A stretch of DNA of 10,530 nt from Sutterellaceae bacterium. Lineage in GTDB: Bacteria > Pseudomonadota > Gammaproteobacteria > Burkholderiales > Burkholderiaceae_F. Where the stretch lies: contig JAUNOJ010000046.1 in the NCBI GenBank assembly GCA_030531135.1, forward strand, positions 1 to 10,530. Reading direction: 5' to 3'. The notes below the pieces were generated by a model. The model searched no databases. It was not told where the DNA came from and saw only the letters and a program-made list of their open reading frames with translations. Of this stretch, positions 1-6,943 are shown in pieces (within the stretch, counting starts at the first letter, position 1; each line of letters begins with the position of its first letter). The position numbers were made by a program, and so were the translations under genes.

Positions 1-1
1 C

Positions 2-292
2 TGTCCGCACCATCCGGAGAAAGCACTGCCGCAATATCGCCTTGCCTGTAATTGCAGAAAGCCGGCCCCGGGCATGATGCTTGCCGCCGCCAAGGATTTG
101 GGCATCGATCTTTCGCAAAGCGTAATGTTCGGCGACAAAAAAAGCGACATGCAAGCCGCTTTGGCTGCTGGCATCGCCACGCGCGTATTACTTGGCACCG
201 ATGGCAAAGCCGAGCCCGAGCCCTGCGAAGAAGCATCGTTAACCGCCAAAGATCTTTTGGACGGCGTCACAAAGCTTCTCGCTTACAAATAG
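2..292 (+). CDS. gmhB: D-glycero-beta-D-manno-heptose 1,7-bisphosphate 7-phosphatase, C-terminal part (5' end outside window)
   Basis: Cytoplasmic HAD-family phosphatase that removes the 7-phosphate from heptose bisphosphate in the ADP-heptose pathway for the lipopolysaccharide inner core. The frame is open from base 2 and reads CPHHPE, then CNCRKPAPGM, then FGDKKSDMQAALAAGI. The first two blocks carry the Cys-x-His and Cys-x-Cys ligands of the GmhB structural zinc site. GDKKSD is HAD motif III/IV with the Mg-binding aspartate. About 96 codons remain of a usual ~180-190, so the N-terminal half with the nucleophile DxD lies upstream of the window. An internal ATG at 74 is not the real start, because family homology continues upstream of it. 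The TAG stop is at 290-292, and the right end of the IS begins only 8 bp later, so whatever normally follows gmhB here is gone or displaced. Identification is by recognised motifs. Confidence 0.92.
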   Translation, partial: CPHHPEKALPQYRLACNCRKPAPGMMLAAAKDLGIDLSQSVMFGDKKSDMQAALAAGIATRVLLGTDGKAEPEPCEEASLTAKDLLDGVTKLLAYK

Positions 293-420
293 CCGACAGG
301 ATTGAAGCTCCCTCGAATGAATTCGAAGGATTCTGCTACAGGTCATTTGCAAGCTTTTCCGGTAAGGCGTCACCGCCCATCCGGCTGTCACTTGCAACCG
401 ATAGCTTTACGATGCTACGC
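281..420 (-). ncRNA. Predicted omega RNA (reRNA) of TnpB with its guide segment
   Basis: TnpB nucleases use a non-coding RNA made from the 3' end of tnpB and the right end of the element, with a guide formed by the flanking DNA. Here the scaffold would cover the 3' end of tnpB and the RE, and the guide would be about the 20 nt from 300 down to 281, which lies in the reverse complement of the gmhB end. Structural support: a hairpin at 384-359 (minus: CCGG, ATG, GGCG, loop GTGA, CGCC, TTA, CCGG) has a GNRA-type loop. Two near-identical blocks TTGCAA(G/A)TGAC flank it (397-387 and 352-342). The 5' limit is arbitrary. No transcript evidence exists here, so this is inference from family knowledge plus visible structure. 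Confidence 0.35.
310..329 (-). repeat. IS right-end (RE) subterminal hairpin
   Basis: On the minus strand this is CCTTCGAA, loop TTCA, TTCGAGGG: an 8-bp stem with one T-G wobble. It shares 14 consecutive bases (TCGAATTCATTCGA) with the left-end hairpin at 2004-2023. The outer pairs differ in a compensated way (C-G here, T-A there, at the second pair), which supports a selected structure. It lies 7 bp beyond the tnpB stop and 9 nt from the deduced element end. There is no T-run after it, so it is not read as a terminator for gmhB. Confidence 0.8.
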
Positions 421-1904
421 TTGTCCGTTAACACTAGCCCCGTTGGAGCATGTGCCCTCGTGAGTTTCCGTTCGGATTGCTCCGAATTTTTGTGGCTACG
501 CGCTGAAGTTTGATAACACAACCCGGCATCGCCTAACAGCGCTTCCACAGTCGCCCACTTCTTTCGAAGCAGATTCGGGTCGTGTCCTGTCTGTGTTGCG
601 TAACACGCAAGGAAGGCCGACATCATGTCTCGATCGACACAAGTATCGCTCTCTCCCAATCTGTGCCAACGCTGACTGAGCGGCTTTTTCTCATAAGTAT
701 CCGTGAAAAAGTCATACTGGCTCATACGATACTTGCGGGCATCCAATTCAACCACCTCAACACCGGCACACGCTGCCTTGCGCTTGATTTGCGAAATGAG
801 ATAACCCGGAGCTCGTCGAGCAATACTTTTTCCGAACACCTTCTGGAATGCCTTAAACGAATTCTTTTCAACTCGCAGGGTTCCACCCAGTTCGAAAATC
901 GTATTTGCCAGCCGGTCGAGATCGCGTTTGCGCGTCGCGGCCTGCTTGCGTTTGAGTTCCGCTACTTGATTCTTTAATTGAACGTAGTGCTTACTTTCCT
1001 TCCACTCCAATTTGCCCTTGGCAGGCTTTTTAATCGTTCCGTCCGCATTGAAGTTTTGCGGGTTGGTACGGCGTCGCGAACGATCCATTGCTCGCTGAAG
1101 ACAAGCAATTTCCTTGTCCCAATTCTGAACATGAGGTGCCAACTCAAAAAGCCCGAAACCGACTTCCGAGTAGACGGCGATACGACCCAAGCCCGGATCG
1201 ATACCCACAATTATGTCTTTGGGCGCCGTGATATGCCGAACCGGGGCCGTACCTTGCATGACCAATTGCAAGTAGTAATACTGCTTGCCTTTGATCTTGC
1301 GACGAACGACACGACAATACTTCACGCGGCGAGGCTGCTTTGGATTGACGGGATCGGCCAAACACGCTTTGATGTAATCGGTCTTTTTGATCAGCACCTT
1401 GTATTGCTTGCGATTGCGCCATTGCAATGCCTGCTTTTCAGGTTTCCAAATCAGCTCTTTGTTGTCTGAGCCTTCAATGGAATTGAGACCCCGCTTGTAG
1501 CTCTTAAATCGCGGCTTGCCGCCCTTTTTGAAGATATAGCCCTCAATTGCCCGCCAAACGGCTTTGCCGATGTTCTGCGCCTCATGCGCACCCAATAGCG
1601 GCACGCCGGAGGCCACGCGGTGATCGTTGGCGATGGTTCTCAGACCGCAAAGCGTTAATCCGTATTCGAGTTGAAGCTCTCTGAAAATCTTATTGCGCTC
1701 TTTACCCTTGGGCATGACGCAAGCGGCTCGCCATCGTGCGTCTTCGCGCATGCGATACAAATGCTTGAGTGCTGTTCCCAAGGTGGCGTTATAGAGATGC
1801 CTGCCAAACTCGAACGTTTTGGAGAACAACAACGCTTCGTTGTCGCTGAGAACCAGCGGCAACTCTACGACGAATGTCGGGGTTGTTGTCTTCACTTGAG
1901 GCAT
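336..1904 (-). CDS. tnpB: TnpB-family RNA-guided nuclease, long form lacking the zinc ribbon
   Basis: IS200/IS605 accessory nuclease, the ancestor group of Cas12 effectors. In known TnpBs it cuts DNA next to the element's target motif under guide from omega RNA, favouring retention of the element. The 522-residue protein is longer than the usual ~400. RuvC-I is GIDPGLG (D236), RuvC-II is LRVEKNSF (E346) and RuvC-III is VDRDMMSAF (D426), so the D-E-D triad is complete. The CxxC...CxxC zinc ribbon that usually lies between RuvC-II and III is absent. The segment at 392-420 has KKPLSQRWH but no paired cysteines. N-terminal residues 1-230 are basic and fit the WED/REC part. Residues ~440-522 after RuvC-III form an extra tail whose DNA probably doubles as omega-RNA scaffold. 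The ATG at 1904 follows an in-frame stop upstream; there is no strong ribosome site. No CRISPR array or tnpA is nearby. Confidence 0.88.
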   Translation of the reverse strand: MPQVKTTTPTFVVELPLVLSDNEALLFSKTFEFGRHLYNATLGTALKHLYRMREDARWRAACVMPKGKERNKIFRELQLEYGLTLCGLRTIANDHRVASGVPLLGAHEAQNIGKAVWRAIEGYIFKKGGKPRFKSYKRGLNSIEGSDNKELIWKPEKQALQWRNRKQYKVLIKKTDYIKACLADPVNPKQPRRVKYCRVVRRKIKGKQYYYLQLVMQGTAPVRHITAPKDIIVGIDPGLGRIAVYSEVGFGLFELAPHVQNWDKEIACLQRAMDRSRRRTNPQNFNADGTIKKPAKGKLEWKESKHYVQLKNQVAELKRKQAATRKRDLDRLANTIFELGGTLRVEKNSFKAFQKVFGKSIARRAPGYLISQIKRKAACAGVEVVELDARKYRMSQYDFFTDTYEKKPLSQRWHRLGESDTCVDRDMMSAFLACYATQTGHDPNLLRKKWATVEALLGDAGLCYQTSARSHKNSEQSERKLTRAHAPTGLVLTDKRSIVKLSVASDSRMGGDALPEKLANDL

Positions 1905-1933
1905 GACGGTTGTCTTTATGGCAAAACAAAATT

Positions 1934-1964
1934 TTTAAAGGACTGCTAACTTAGCACATTGCAA
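1934..1964 (-). promoter_or_regulatory. Possible tnpB promoter inside the IS left end
   Basis: On the minus strand a TTGCAA (1964-1959) and an A/T-rich TTTAAA (1939-1934) are separated by 19 bp and lie 30 bp before the tnpB ATG. The spacing is longer than ideal and both hexamers are weak, so this is only a candidate. The spacer contains an 11-bp palindrome (1945-1955). Confidence 0.25.
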
Positions 1965-2330
1965 ATTTGTTGTCGTGCTTTTTTGCAACTCTCCCCGCCT
2001 TGTCTCTCGAATGAATTCGAAAGTTTGCGGCGGGATTTTCTCTATCAAACACAAAAACTGCATGAGGTCTTCATCAGAGGCCAAGGACAAGGCTCGCAGG
2101 CCTTGAGCCTTTCGAAAGTCCTTGAGATTGACACGCTTGTGCCCCATCACAGTGATCAGGTAGTAGTTGCGACGCTTGTCGTCTCGGACAAAGAGATTTT
2201 TGGCATCGACCTCGGGATACGGCAATTCGATTTCGGCGACTTCTGCCATGTTGAAGACGGCCGGGTGCTCGGTCACTTCGAAATCGCCCAATCGGGATCG
2301 AAGAAAAGCGTAGGTTTCTTGCTTATTCAT
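1935..2330 (-). pseudogene. Truncated ProX/YbaK-type prolyl-tRNA editing protein, cut by the IS
   Basis: The family hydrolyses mischarged aminoacyl-tRNAPro in trans (for example Ala-tRNAPro for ProX). Codons 1-96 (2330 to about 2044) are well conserved: MNKQETYAF, the EHPAVFNM block, and AKNLFVRDD followed by YYLITV, the core of the editing site with its conserved lysine. After FLCLI the reading frame enters the IS left end and adds about 35 unrelated residues before TAA at 1935. The missing part, normally about 70 residues starting with the PGAVTPFG-like segment, is not found on the far side of the element, where gmhB ends. The start at 2330 is chosen because MNKQETY is the usual family N-terminus; the frame is open further upstream, but that overlaps the preceding gene. 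It lies 37 bp after the last AAA+ gene with only a weak ribosome site. Family assignment is secure; the exact subfamily is not. Confidence 0.82.
2004..2023 (-). repeat. IS left-end (LE) subterminal hairpin
   Basis: On the minus strand this is CTTTCGAA, loop TTCA, TTCGAGAG: an 8-bp stem with one T-G wobble and the same loop and core as the right-end hairpin. It lies 20 nt inside the deduced left end (2043). A wider stem may extend it, since CCGCC at about 2033-2029 can pair with GGCGG at about 1999-1995. Confidence 0.8.
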
Positions 2331-2367
2331 GGTGCTTTGGATAATCTGCAAAAGCGATCTGCAAAGT

Positions 2368-3369
2368 TTACCCAAACCCAATCGGCAGATGTCGATTCTC
2401 CTTTTTGAGTCCGCACTCCTTGGCGAGCCTTTGCACAAAATCTGCGGCACCCGCAACTGGATTGAATCCTGCCTGCCGCGCCACCGCTGCGAAGTCGCCG
2501 GGAGTGAGATTTGTAAGTTCCCTCACCTTGTTCAAAAGCGATTCCGTCACTGTTGCCTCAAGTCCAAGCATGGCGAGATGAGCCTCAAACAAGTGTTGTG
2601 CCTGATCGGGTGTCAAGGCTTCGAACTTCACCTTAAGATCAAATCGACGAAGGCACGCCGGATCGAGTGTCTCGACCAAGTTTGTGGTTGCAATAAAAAT
2701 TCCTTTGAAAGCTTCGATTTGCGTGAGCATTTCGTTAACCTGAGTGATTTCCCAACGTTGGAAACTTGCCGCACGGTCTTGCAAGAACGAATCGGCCTCA
2801 TCGATCAAAAGCACGGCGCCATCAAGTTGAGCTTCTCGAAACGCTTGGGCAATGTTGTTTTCGGTTTCGCCCAAATAGCGCCCGAACAGGTCCGAGGCGC
2901 GCTTGACAACCAAGGGTTTGTCGAGCATCTTCGCGACCCATTCGGCGTATGCGGACTTACCTGTGCCCGGTAGCCCGTAAAGACACAAGGATCCTTGCGG
3001 GCGCGCACGAAGTCCGTCAACGACCCTCTCCAAGTCAACGTCGGTGTTGAGATAGTCCAAAGGGTAGATGCCAAGACCCGATATGCTTGGCGCCACTTCT
3101 CCGTATCCTTGAACTGTGAGCGTATCGTTAACCAAATCCGTTACCATGTCATCACGAACCGGCGAAGATTCGGGCTCGACGGCATCGGCCACCTTCAATA
3201 CGCGCGTGACAATCGCAGGCGATAGGTGTTTTGTTCGAGCGAGACGATCGCGCAAGTCTTCGGATACCCCGTCTCCGGCAACCTTGTCGATCCACTTTCG
3301 GCGCTGCGCCACGGTCGGTGGCGACAATTCGAGCACGATGTCAAAACGCCTCAAAAACGACGCATCCAT
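2368..3369 (-). CDS. Double AAA+ ATPase, copy 1, C-terminal part (end of D1 and complete D2)
   Basis: Same frame as the preceding part; its ATG (3369) is the codon directly after the TAA, so re-initiation could make a separate 333-residue protein. It opens with MDASFLRRFDIVLE, the arginine-motif region of D1, then the D1 lid. D2 is complete: Walker A GLPGTGKSA (K138), FGRYLGETENN with the pore-loop position, Walker B LLIDEADSF (D190, E191), sensor 1 IATTNL, and LRRFD with paired arginines. The C-terminus has NLTPGDFAAVARQAGF and ends in PIGFG, shared with both paralogues. D2 is about 85% identical by eye to copy 2 and clearly less like copy 3. No mutation is visible in D2, so either decay is recent or the D2 fragment is still used. 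It could equally be annotated with 3370-4650 as one pseudogene. Confidence 0.8.
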   Translation of the reverse strand: MDASFLRRFDIVLELSPPTVAQRRKWIDKVAGDGVSEDLRDRLARTKHLSPAIVTRVLKVADAVEPESSPVRDDMVTDLVNDTLTVQGYGEVAPSISGLGIYPLDYLNTDVDLERVVDGLRARPQGSLCLYGLPGTGKSAYAEWVAKMLDKPLVVKRASDLFGRYLGETENNIAQAFREAQLDGAVLLIDEADSFLQDRAASFQRWEITQVNEMLTQIEAFKGIFIATTNLVETLDPACLRRFDLKVKFEALTPDQAQHLFEAHLAMLGLEATVTESLLNKVRELTNLTPGDFAAVARQAGFNPVAGAADFVQRLAKECGLKKENRHLPIGFG

Positions 3370-4650
3370 TTATTCCAACGAATTCGTGATCCACAGCGTG
3401 GGACAGGTGTTTGCCTCAAGCAATCGATTAAGACGGGCCTTATTGAAACGCACGAGCGTCTCGTGCTTGGCACCATGAAATTGCACGCCCTGTGAAAGTA
3501 CGTCTTCGGCATCGTCCACCACCAAAAACATGTCTCGATTGTTGCGCAACAGCACACCTGCCATCTCCAAAAGGTCCAGACGGGTTTCGATGTTCTCTAT
3601 CACGAGGTTTTCATCATCTTCCCCGACTGTCACTTTGTCTTGGCGACAAATCTCAAAAGCCTTGATGCCGAGCGTTTTCGCTAAAACACGGGAAAGTTCG
3701 GTATTACCTGTGCCGGACTCGCCATAAAGCAAAATGTTGACGCCGGTTTTATGCGTTGTCAACAGACCTTTTAGGTAAGACAGCAAAGTCTCACGCACCG
3801 GCGGAATATGGTCGAAATCGGACAAAGTCAAGTCGGAATCGCCTGCCTCGGAAAAAATGCTTTCGAAAAAGGTTTTTTCCGTCAAGCGCTCACTTTGCAG
3901 CTGATTTAAATCCAAAACCTTATTGAGACGATAGTGCAAGTCAAACGCACCCTCCTCAAATTCAGCAAGTTTCGGGGCACGCAACGGATGAATGATGAGC
4001 GAGAAATTTCCGTTCTTGTCGTTGAAGAGTTCCCTGATCTTCTCCACCCTCAAGCCTGTTGCACAAGACAAAATCTCAAGCACCATTGCAAAGCCGCGTT
4101 CATCGCAGTTAAAACAATTGGCCACCCGCTTCACCCAATAGTCACAAGCGATAAAAACAAAGAATGCCAAAACCAAGACTGCTTCGTGACTCAACGCAAA
4201 GAGTTTGGCTAAAAGTTCCAAGTTTTCTCGCATCGGCGACTCAAACAAAGGGCGCGTTTTAAGCTCTTTTTCGCATTCTTGCAAGGCGTCAAGCAACTCT
4301 TTAGGCGTGTCGACAAAGTCTTTCACCTCATCGTAACCTTCGGCTTTGAGCTGATCGTAGGCATCTCCCAAATAAGGCGACAGGCATTGCAAGTCTTTGT
4401 ACGACTTATCGGGCTTCTCACGAAAGGCCTTGGCATGCACCCAACGAAGATCCTTCATCTTTTCTAAGAGCGCCATCAGACCGCGCACGTAGTACTGCCA
4501 TCTATTTTTCAAGGGGCCGTCGATACAATCGGCGGTCATCATCCTCCAAGCGTGGCCGTACACCAAAAGGCGAAGTGTCCACAGCTCGGGAGCCAAATGC
4601 CGCTTGGGGCACGGGCTATAAAGAGAGTCGAATCTGATATTCTGGGACAT
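3370..4650 (-). CDS. Double AAA+ ATPase, copy 1, N-terminal part (N-domain and most of D1; ends at a premature stop)
   Basis: First part of the promoter-distal paralogue. Residues 1-280 are the N-domain, with HLAPELWTLRLLV near the start and DTPKELLDALQECEKELKT and SPMRENLELLAKLF in the middle, all matched in the next gene upstream. D1 follows. Its Walker A reads GESGTGNTE, with Asn316 (AAT) where both paralogues have the essential Lys. Its Walker B reads VVDDAED, with Asp380 in place of the catalytic Glu. The frame then reads LWITNSLE and stops at TAA (3372-3370), where the intact paralogue has LWITNSLAQMDA, so CAA to TAA is the likely change. The break lies between sensor 1 and the arginine motif of D1, not at a domain border. 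AAGGAAAA before the ATG at 4650 lies in the 12-bp gap after copy 2, which supports an operon. This D1 should not hydrolyse ATP normally. Confidence 0.8.
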   Translation of the reverse strand: MSQNIRFDSLYSPCPKRHLAPELWTLRLLVYGHAWRMMTADCIDGPLKNRWQYYVRGLMALLEKMKDLRWVHAKAFREKPDKSYKDLQCLSPYLGDAYDQLKAEGYDEVKDFVDTPKELLDALQECEKELKTRPLFESPMRENLELLAKLFALSHEAVLVLAFFVFIACDYWVKRVANCFNCDERGFAMVLEILSCATGLRVEKIRELFNDKNGNFSLIIHPLRAPKLAEFEEGAFDLHYRLNKVLDLNQLQSERLTEKTFFESIFSEAGDSDLTLSDFDHIPPVRETLLSYLKGLLTTHKTGVNILLYGESGTGNTELSRVLAKTLGIKAFEICRQDKVTVGEDDENLVIENIETRLDLLEMAGVLLRNNRDMFLVVDDAEDVLSQGVQFHGAKHETLVRFNKARLNRLLEANTCPTLWITNSLE

Positions 4651-4662
4651 TCGATTTTCCTT

Positions 4663-6933
4663 TTAGCCGAACCCGATCGGACGATGCCGATTCACTTTCT
4701 TTAGCCGGCCCTCTTTGGCGAGCCTTTGAGCAAAATCTTCGGCATCGACAACGGGATTAAATCCTGCTTGCCGCGTCACCGTTGCGAAGTCGCCGGGCGT
4801 GAGGTTCGTGAGCCCCTTTAGCTGACGCAAAACAGCATCCGACACCGTTGCCTCAAGTCCAAGCATGGCGAGATGCGCCTCAAACAAGCGTTGTGCCGAA
4901 TCGGGTGTCAAGGCTTTGAACTTCACCTTGAGGTCAAAGCGGCGAAGGCACGCGGGATCAAGCGTATCAACCAAATTAGTGGTCGCGATAAAGATTCCTT
5001 CGAAAGCTTCGATTTGCGTGAGCATTTCGTTAACCTGCGTAATTTCCCAGCGCTTGAAACTCGCTGCACGGTCTTGCAAGAAGGTGTCGGCCTCATCGAT
5101 CAACAGCACAGCACCCTCAAGTTGCGCCTCTCGAAAAGCCTCTGCGATGTTGTTTTCGGTTTCGCCCAAATAGCGCCCGAAAAGATCGGAGGCACGTTTC
5201 ACAACCAAGGGTTTGTCAAGCATCTTTGCCACCCACGCGCCGTAGGCCGACTTCCCGGTGCCCGGCTGCCCGTACAGGCACAAGGAGCCTCGCGGGCGAA
5301 CACGTAGCCCATCGACAATTTTGGCCAAGTCGACGTCGGTGTTGAGGTAGTCCAAAGAGTAGATACCAAGACCCGACAAACTTGCCGCCACTTCCCCCTG
5401 CCCTTGAGCTTTGAGCGTGTCGTTCACCAACTCAATCACCTTGGCATCACGAGCCGGTGAAGATTCGGGCGCGACGGTGTCGGCCACTTTCAGTGCGCGC
5501 GTGACGACCGCCGGCGACAGATGCTTGGTGCGCGAAAGCCGATCGCGCATGTCGTCGGACAAAGTGGTGCCGGCAAGCTTGTCAATCAATTGACGGCGCT
5601 GCCCCACTGTCGGCTGTCCGACTTCGAGCACAATATCGAAACGGCGAAGAAGGGTCGCATCCATCTGAGCCAAAGAATTCGTGATCCACAGCGTGGGACA
5701 AAAGTTTTGGCGCATCAAGTCGTTAAGTCTTGCTCGATTAAATCTCGAAGGCGTCTCGCGCTTGTTGCCGCGAAATTGCAAGTCCGCAGAAAAAATGTCT
5801 TCGGCTTCATCCACGACCAAAAGTATGTCCCGATTGTTGCGCAACAAAACGCCGGCTGTCTCCAAAAGATCCAGACGAGTTTCGATACTTTCGACAATCG
5901 GCTCGTCGTCATCGTTCATTCTGACATTGACCTTATCTTTGACAGAAATTTCAAAAGCCCGGGCGCCAAGCTCCTGAGCCACGACACGAGAAAGTTCGGT
6001 TTTGCCGGTTCCGGATTCGCCGTAAAGCAAGACATTGACGCCTGTTTTGCGCGTGTCAAGAGCGCCTTTTAGATAAGGCAACAAGAGCTCATGCACCGAT
6101 GCAATGTGCGCAAAATCATCCGGAACCAAGTCGGATTTGATAGCTTTGGAAAAAATGCTTTCAAGAAAAATCTTTTCGTCCAACACTCGACTCTGAAGCA
6201 AATCAAAGTCGAGGATCTTGTTGACACGGTAGAGGAACCAAATTTCGCAATCCATGTCGTAGTCTATTTTCGGCAGCGGCAGCGGCTTGACGAGCAAGGA
6301 AAAAGTTCCTGCTCTGTCACTTAAAAGTCGTCTGATGTCATCGACCGACACATCGGTTGCACATGCCGCCACATCAATCACCGCTTCCAAACCGCGACAA
6401 TCAAAGTCAAAAAGCGTGCATACCCTTATAAGCGCGTTATTTGAACGTGACAAAACAAAGAATGCCAAAATCTCCGCGGCTTTGGGACTCAAGTCAAAAA
6501 GCCGCCCGACGAGTTCCAGATTTTCCTTCAAGGGCGAATTGAACAAGGGCTGTGTTTTGAGTTCTTCTTCGCACTCACGCAGTGCGTCAAGCAGCTCTTT
6601 TGGGGTGTCGCCGAAGTTTTTCACCGCCTCAACCCCCGCTTTTTTTAGCGTTGTGACTTTTTCTCCGAAAAATGCCGATAAGTAACGAGGTCTGACAAGC
6701 TCGTCTGTCGCACAGTCCATTGCACTGTAGTCGTCATCAAGCCTTTCCATGGCGTTAAAGAGCGCCAACGTTCCACGTACGGTATAAGCTTCTTGTTCAC
6801 ACATCGAGCCGAAACAGCCGTCGCGTAACATTGTCCAGCCCCGGCCGTTGACCAAAAGGCGCAGAACCCACAGCTCCACTGCCAGATGGCACCTGCTTGC
6901 CGGGGTGTAAAGCGACTCCAAGCTCACCGTCAT
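4663..6933 (-). CDS. Double AAA+ ATPase, copy 2, intact
   Basis: Cytosolic ATPase, probably a protein-remodelling machine; the exact substrate cannot be read. Of 756 residues, 1-~285 are a helical N-domain with no recognised fold (LAVELWVLRLLVNG near the start; DTPKELLDALRECEEELKT and SPLKENLELVGRLF at mid-domain). D1 has Walker A GESGTGKTE (K311), Walker B VVDEAED (D375, E376), sensor 1 WITNSL and LLRRFD. D2 has Walker A GQPGTGKSA (K561), FGRYLGETENN, Walker B LLIDEADTF (D613, E614), sensor 1 N653 in IATTNL, and R664/R665 in LRRFD. The end has LTPGDFATVTRQAGF and PIGFG. There is no signal peptide or membrane segment. The ATG at 6933 is 10 bp after the copy 3 stop, and AAAGG (6945-6941) overlaps that stop codon, pointing to translational coupling. 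D2 resembles Cdc48/FtsH-type AAA modules; the D1 form (LLPYL...GVNVLLYGESGTGKTEL) occurs in large stand-alone proteobacterial AAA proteins. Confidence 0.88.
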   Translation of the reverse strand: MTVSLESLYTPASRCHLAVELWVLRLLVNGRGWTMLRDGCFGSMCEQEAYTVRGTLALFNAMERLDDDYSAMDCATDELVRPRYLSAFFGEKVTTLKKAGVEAVKNFGDTPKELLDALRECEEELKTQPLFNSPLKENLELVGRLFDLSPKAAEILAFFVLSRSNNALIRVCTLFDFDCRGLEAVIDVAACATDVSVDDIRRLLSDRAGTFSLLVKPLPLPKIDYDMDCEIWFLYRVNKILDFDLLQSRVLDEKIFLESIFSKAIKSDLVPDDFAHIASVHELLLPYLKGALDTRKTGVNVLLYGESGTGKTELSRVVAQELGARAFEISVKDKVNVRMNDDDEPIVESIETRLDLLETAGVLLRNNRDILLVVDEAEDIFSADLQFRGNKRETPSRFNRARLNDLMRQNFCPTLWITNSLAQMDATLLRRFDIVLEVGQPTVGQRRQLIDKLAGTTLSDDMRDRLSRTKHLSPAVVTRALKVADTVAPESSPARDAKVIELVNDTLKAQGQGEVAASLSGLGIYSLDYLNTDVDLAKIVDGLRVRPRGSLCLYGQPGTGKSAYGAWVAKMLDKPLVVKRASDLFGRYLGETENNIAEAFREAQLEGAVLLIDEADTFLQDRAASFKRWEITQVNEMLTQIEAFEGIFIATTNLVDTLDPACLRRFDLKVKFKALTPDSAQRLFEAHLAMLGLEATVSDAVLRQLKGLTNLTPGDFATVTRQAGFNPVVDAEDFAQRLAKEGRLKKVNRHRPIGFG

Positions 6934-6943
6934 GGTCTTACCT

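Larger units (their letters stand above)
301..2043 (-). mobile_element. IS200/IS605-family element with tnpB only
   Basis: Read on the minus strand, the element begins just after TTGAT (2048-2044), then has a 20-nt linker, a left-end hairpin (2023-2004), tnpB (1904-336), a right-end hairpin (329-310) and a 9-nt linker ending in TTCAAT (306-301). A subterminal imperfect hairpin at each end, a longer left linker, a shorter right linker and no target duplication are typical of single-strand IS608/ISDra2-like elements. The tetranucleotides at the 5' foot of the hairpins, CAAA (2027-2024) and GAAT (333-330), can pair with the first three bases of TTGAT and TTCAAT respectively, as the guide/cleavage-site pairs do in that family. 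There is no Y1 transposase gene, so movement would need TnpA in trans. The 301 boundary could be off by a base or two. Confidence 0.82.

Noticed and set aside
310..329. Hairpin after gmhB as a Rho-independent terminator
   Set aside because: No following T-run on the plus strand, and its twin at 2004-2023 shows that it is an IS end structure.
336..1904. tnpB as a Cas12 effector of a CRISPR system
   Set aside because: No CRISPR repeats, spacers or cas1/cas2-like genes in the window; flanked by IS ends instead.
1945..1955. 11-bp palindrome GCTAACTTAGC upstream of tnpB
   Set aside because: Too short and with a one-base centre; it could be an operator, but nothing else supports it.
2329..2973. 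Plus-strand open frame of about 214 codons opposite copy 1 D2
   Set aside because: Antisense shadow of the conserved D2 module; no ribosome site or domain.
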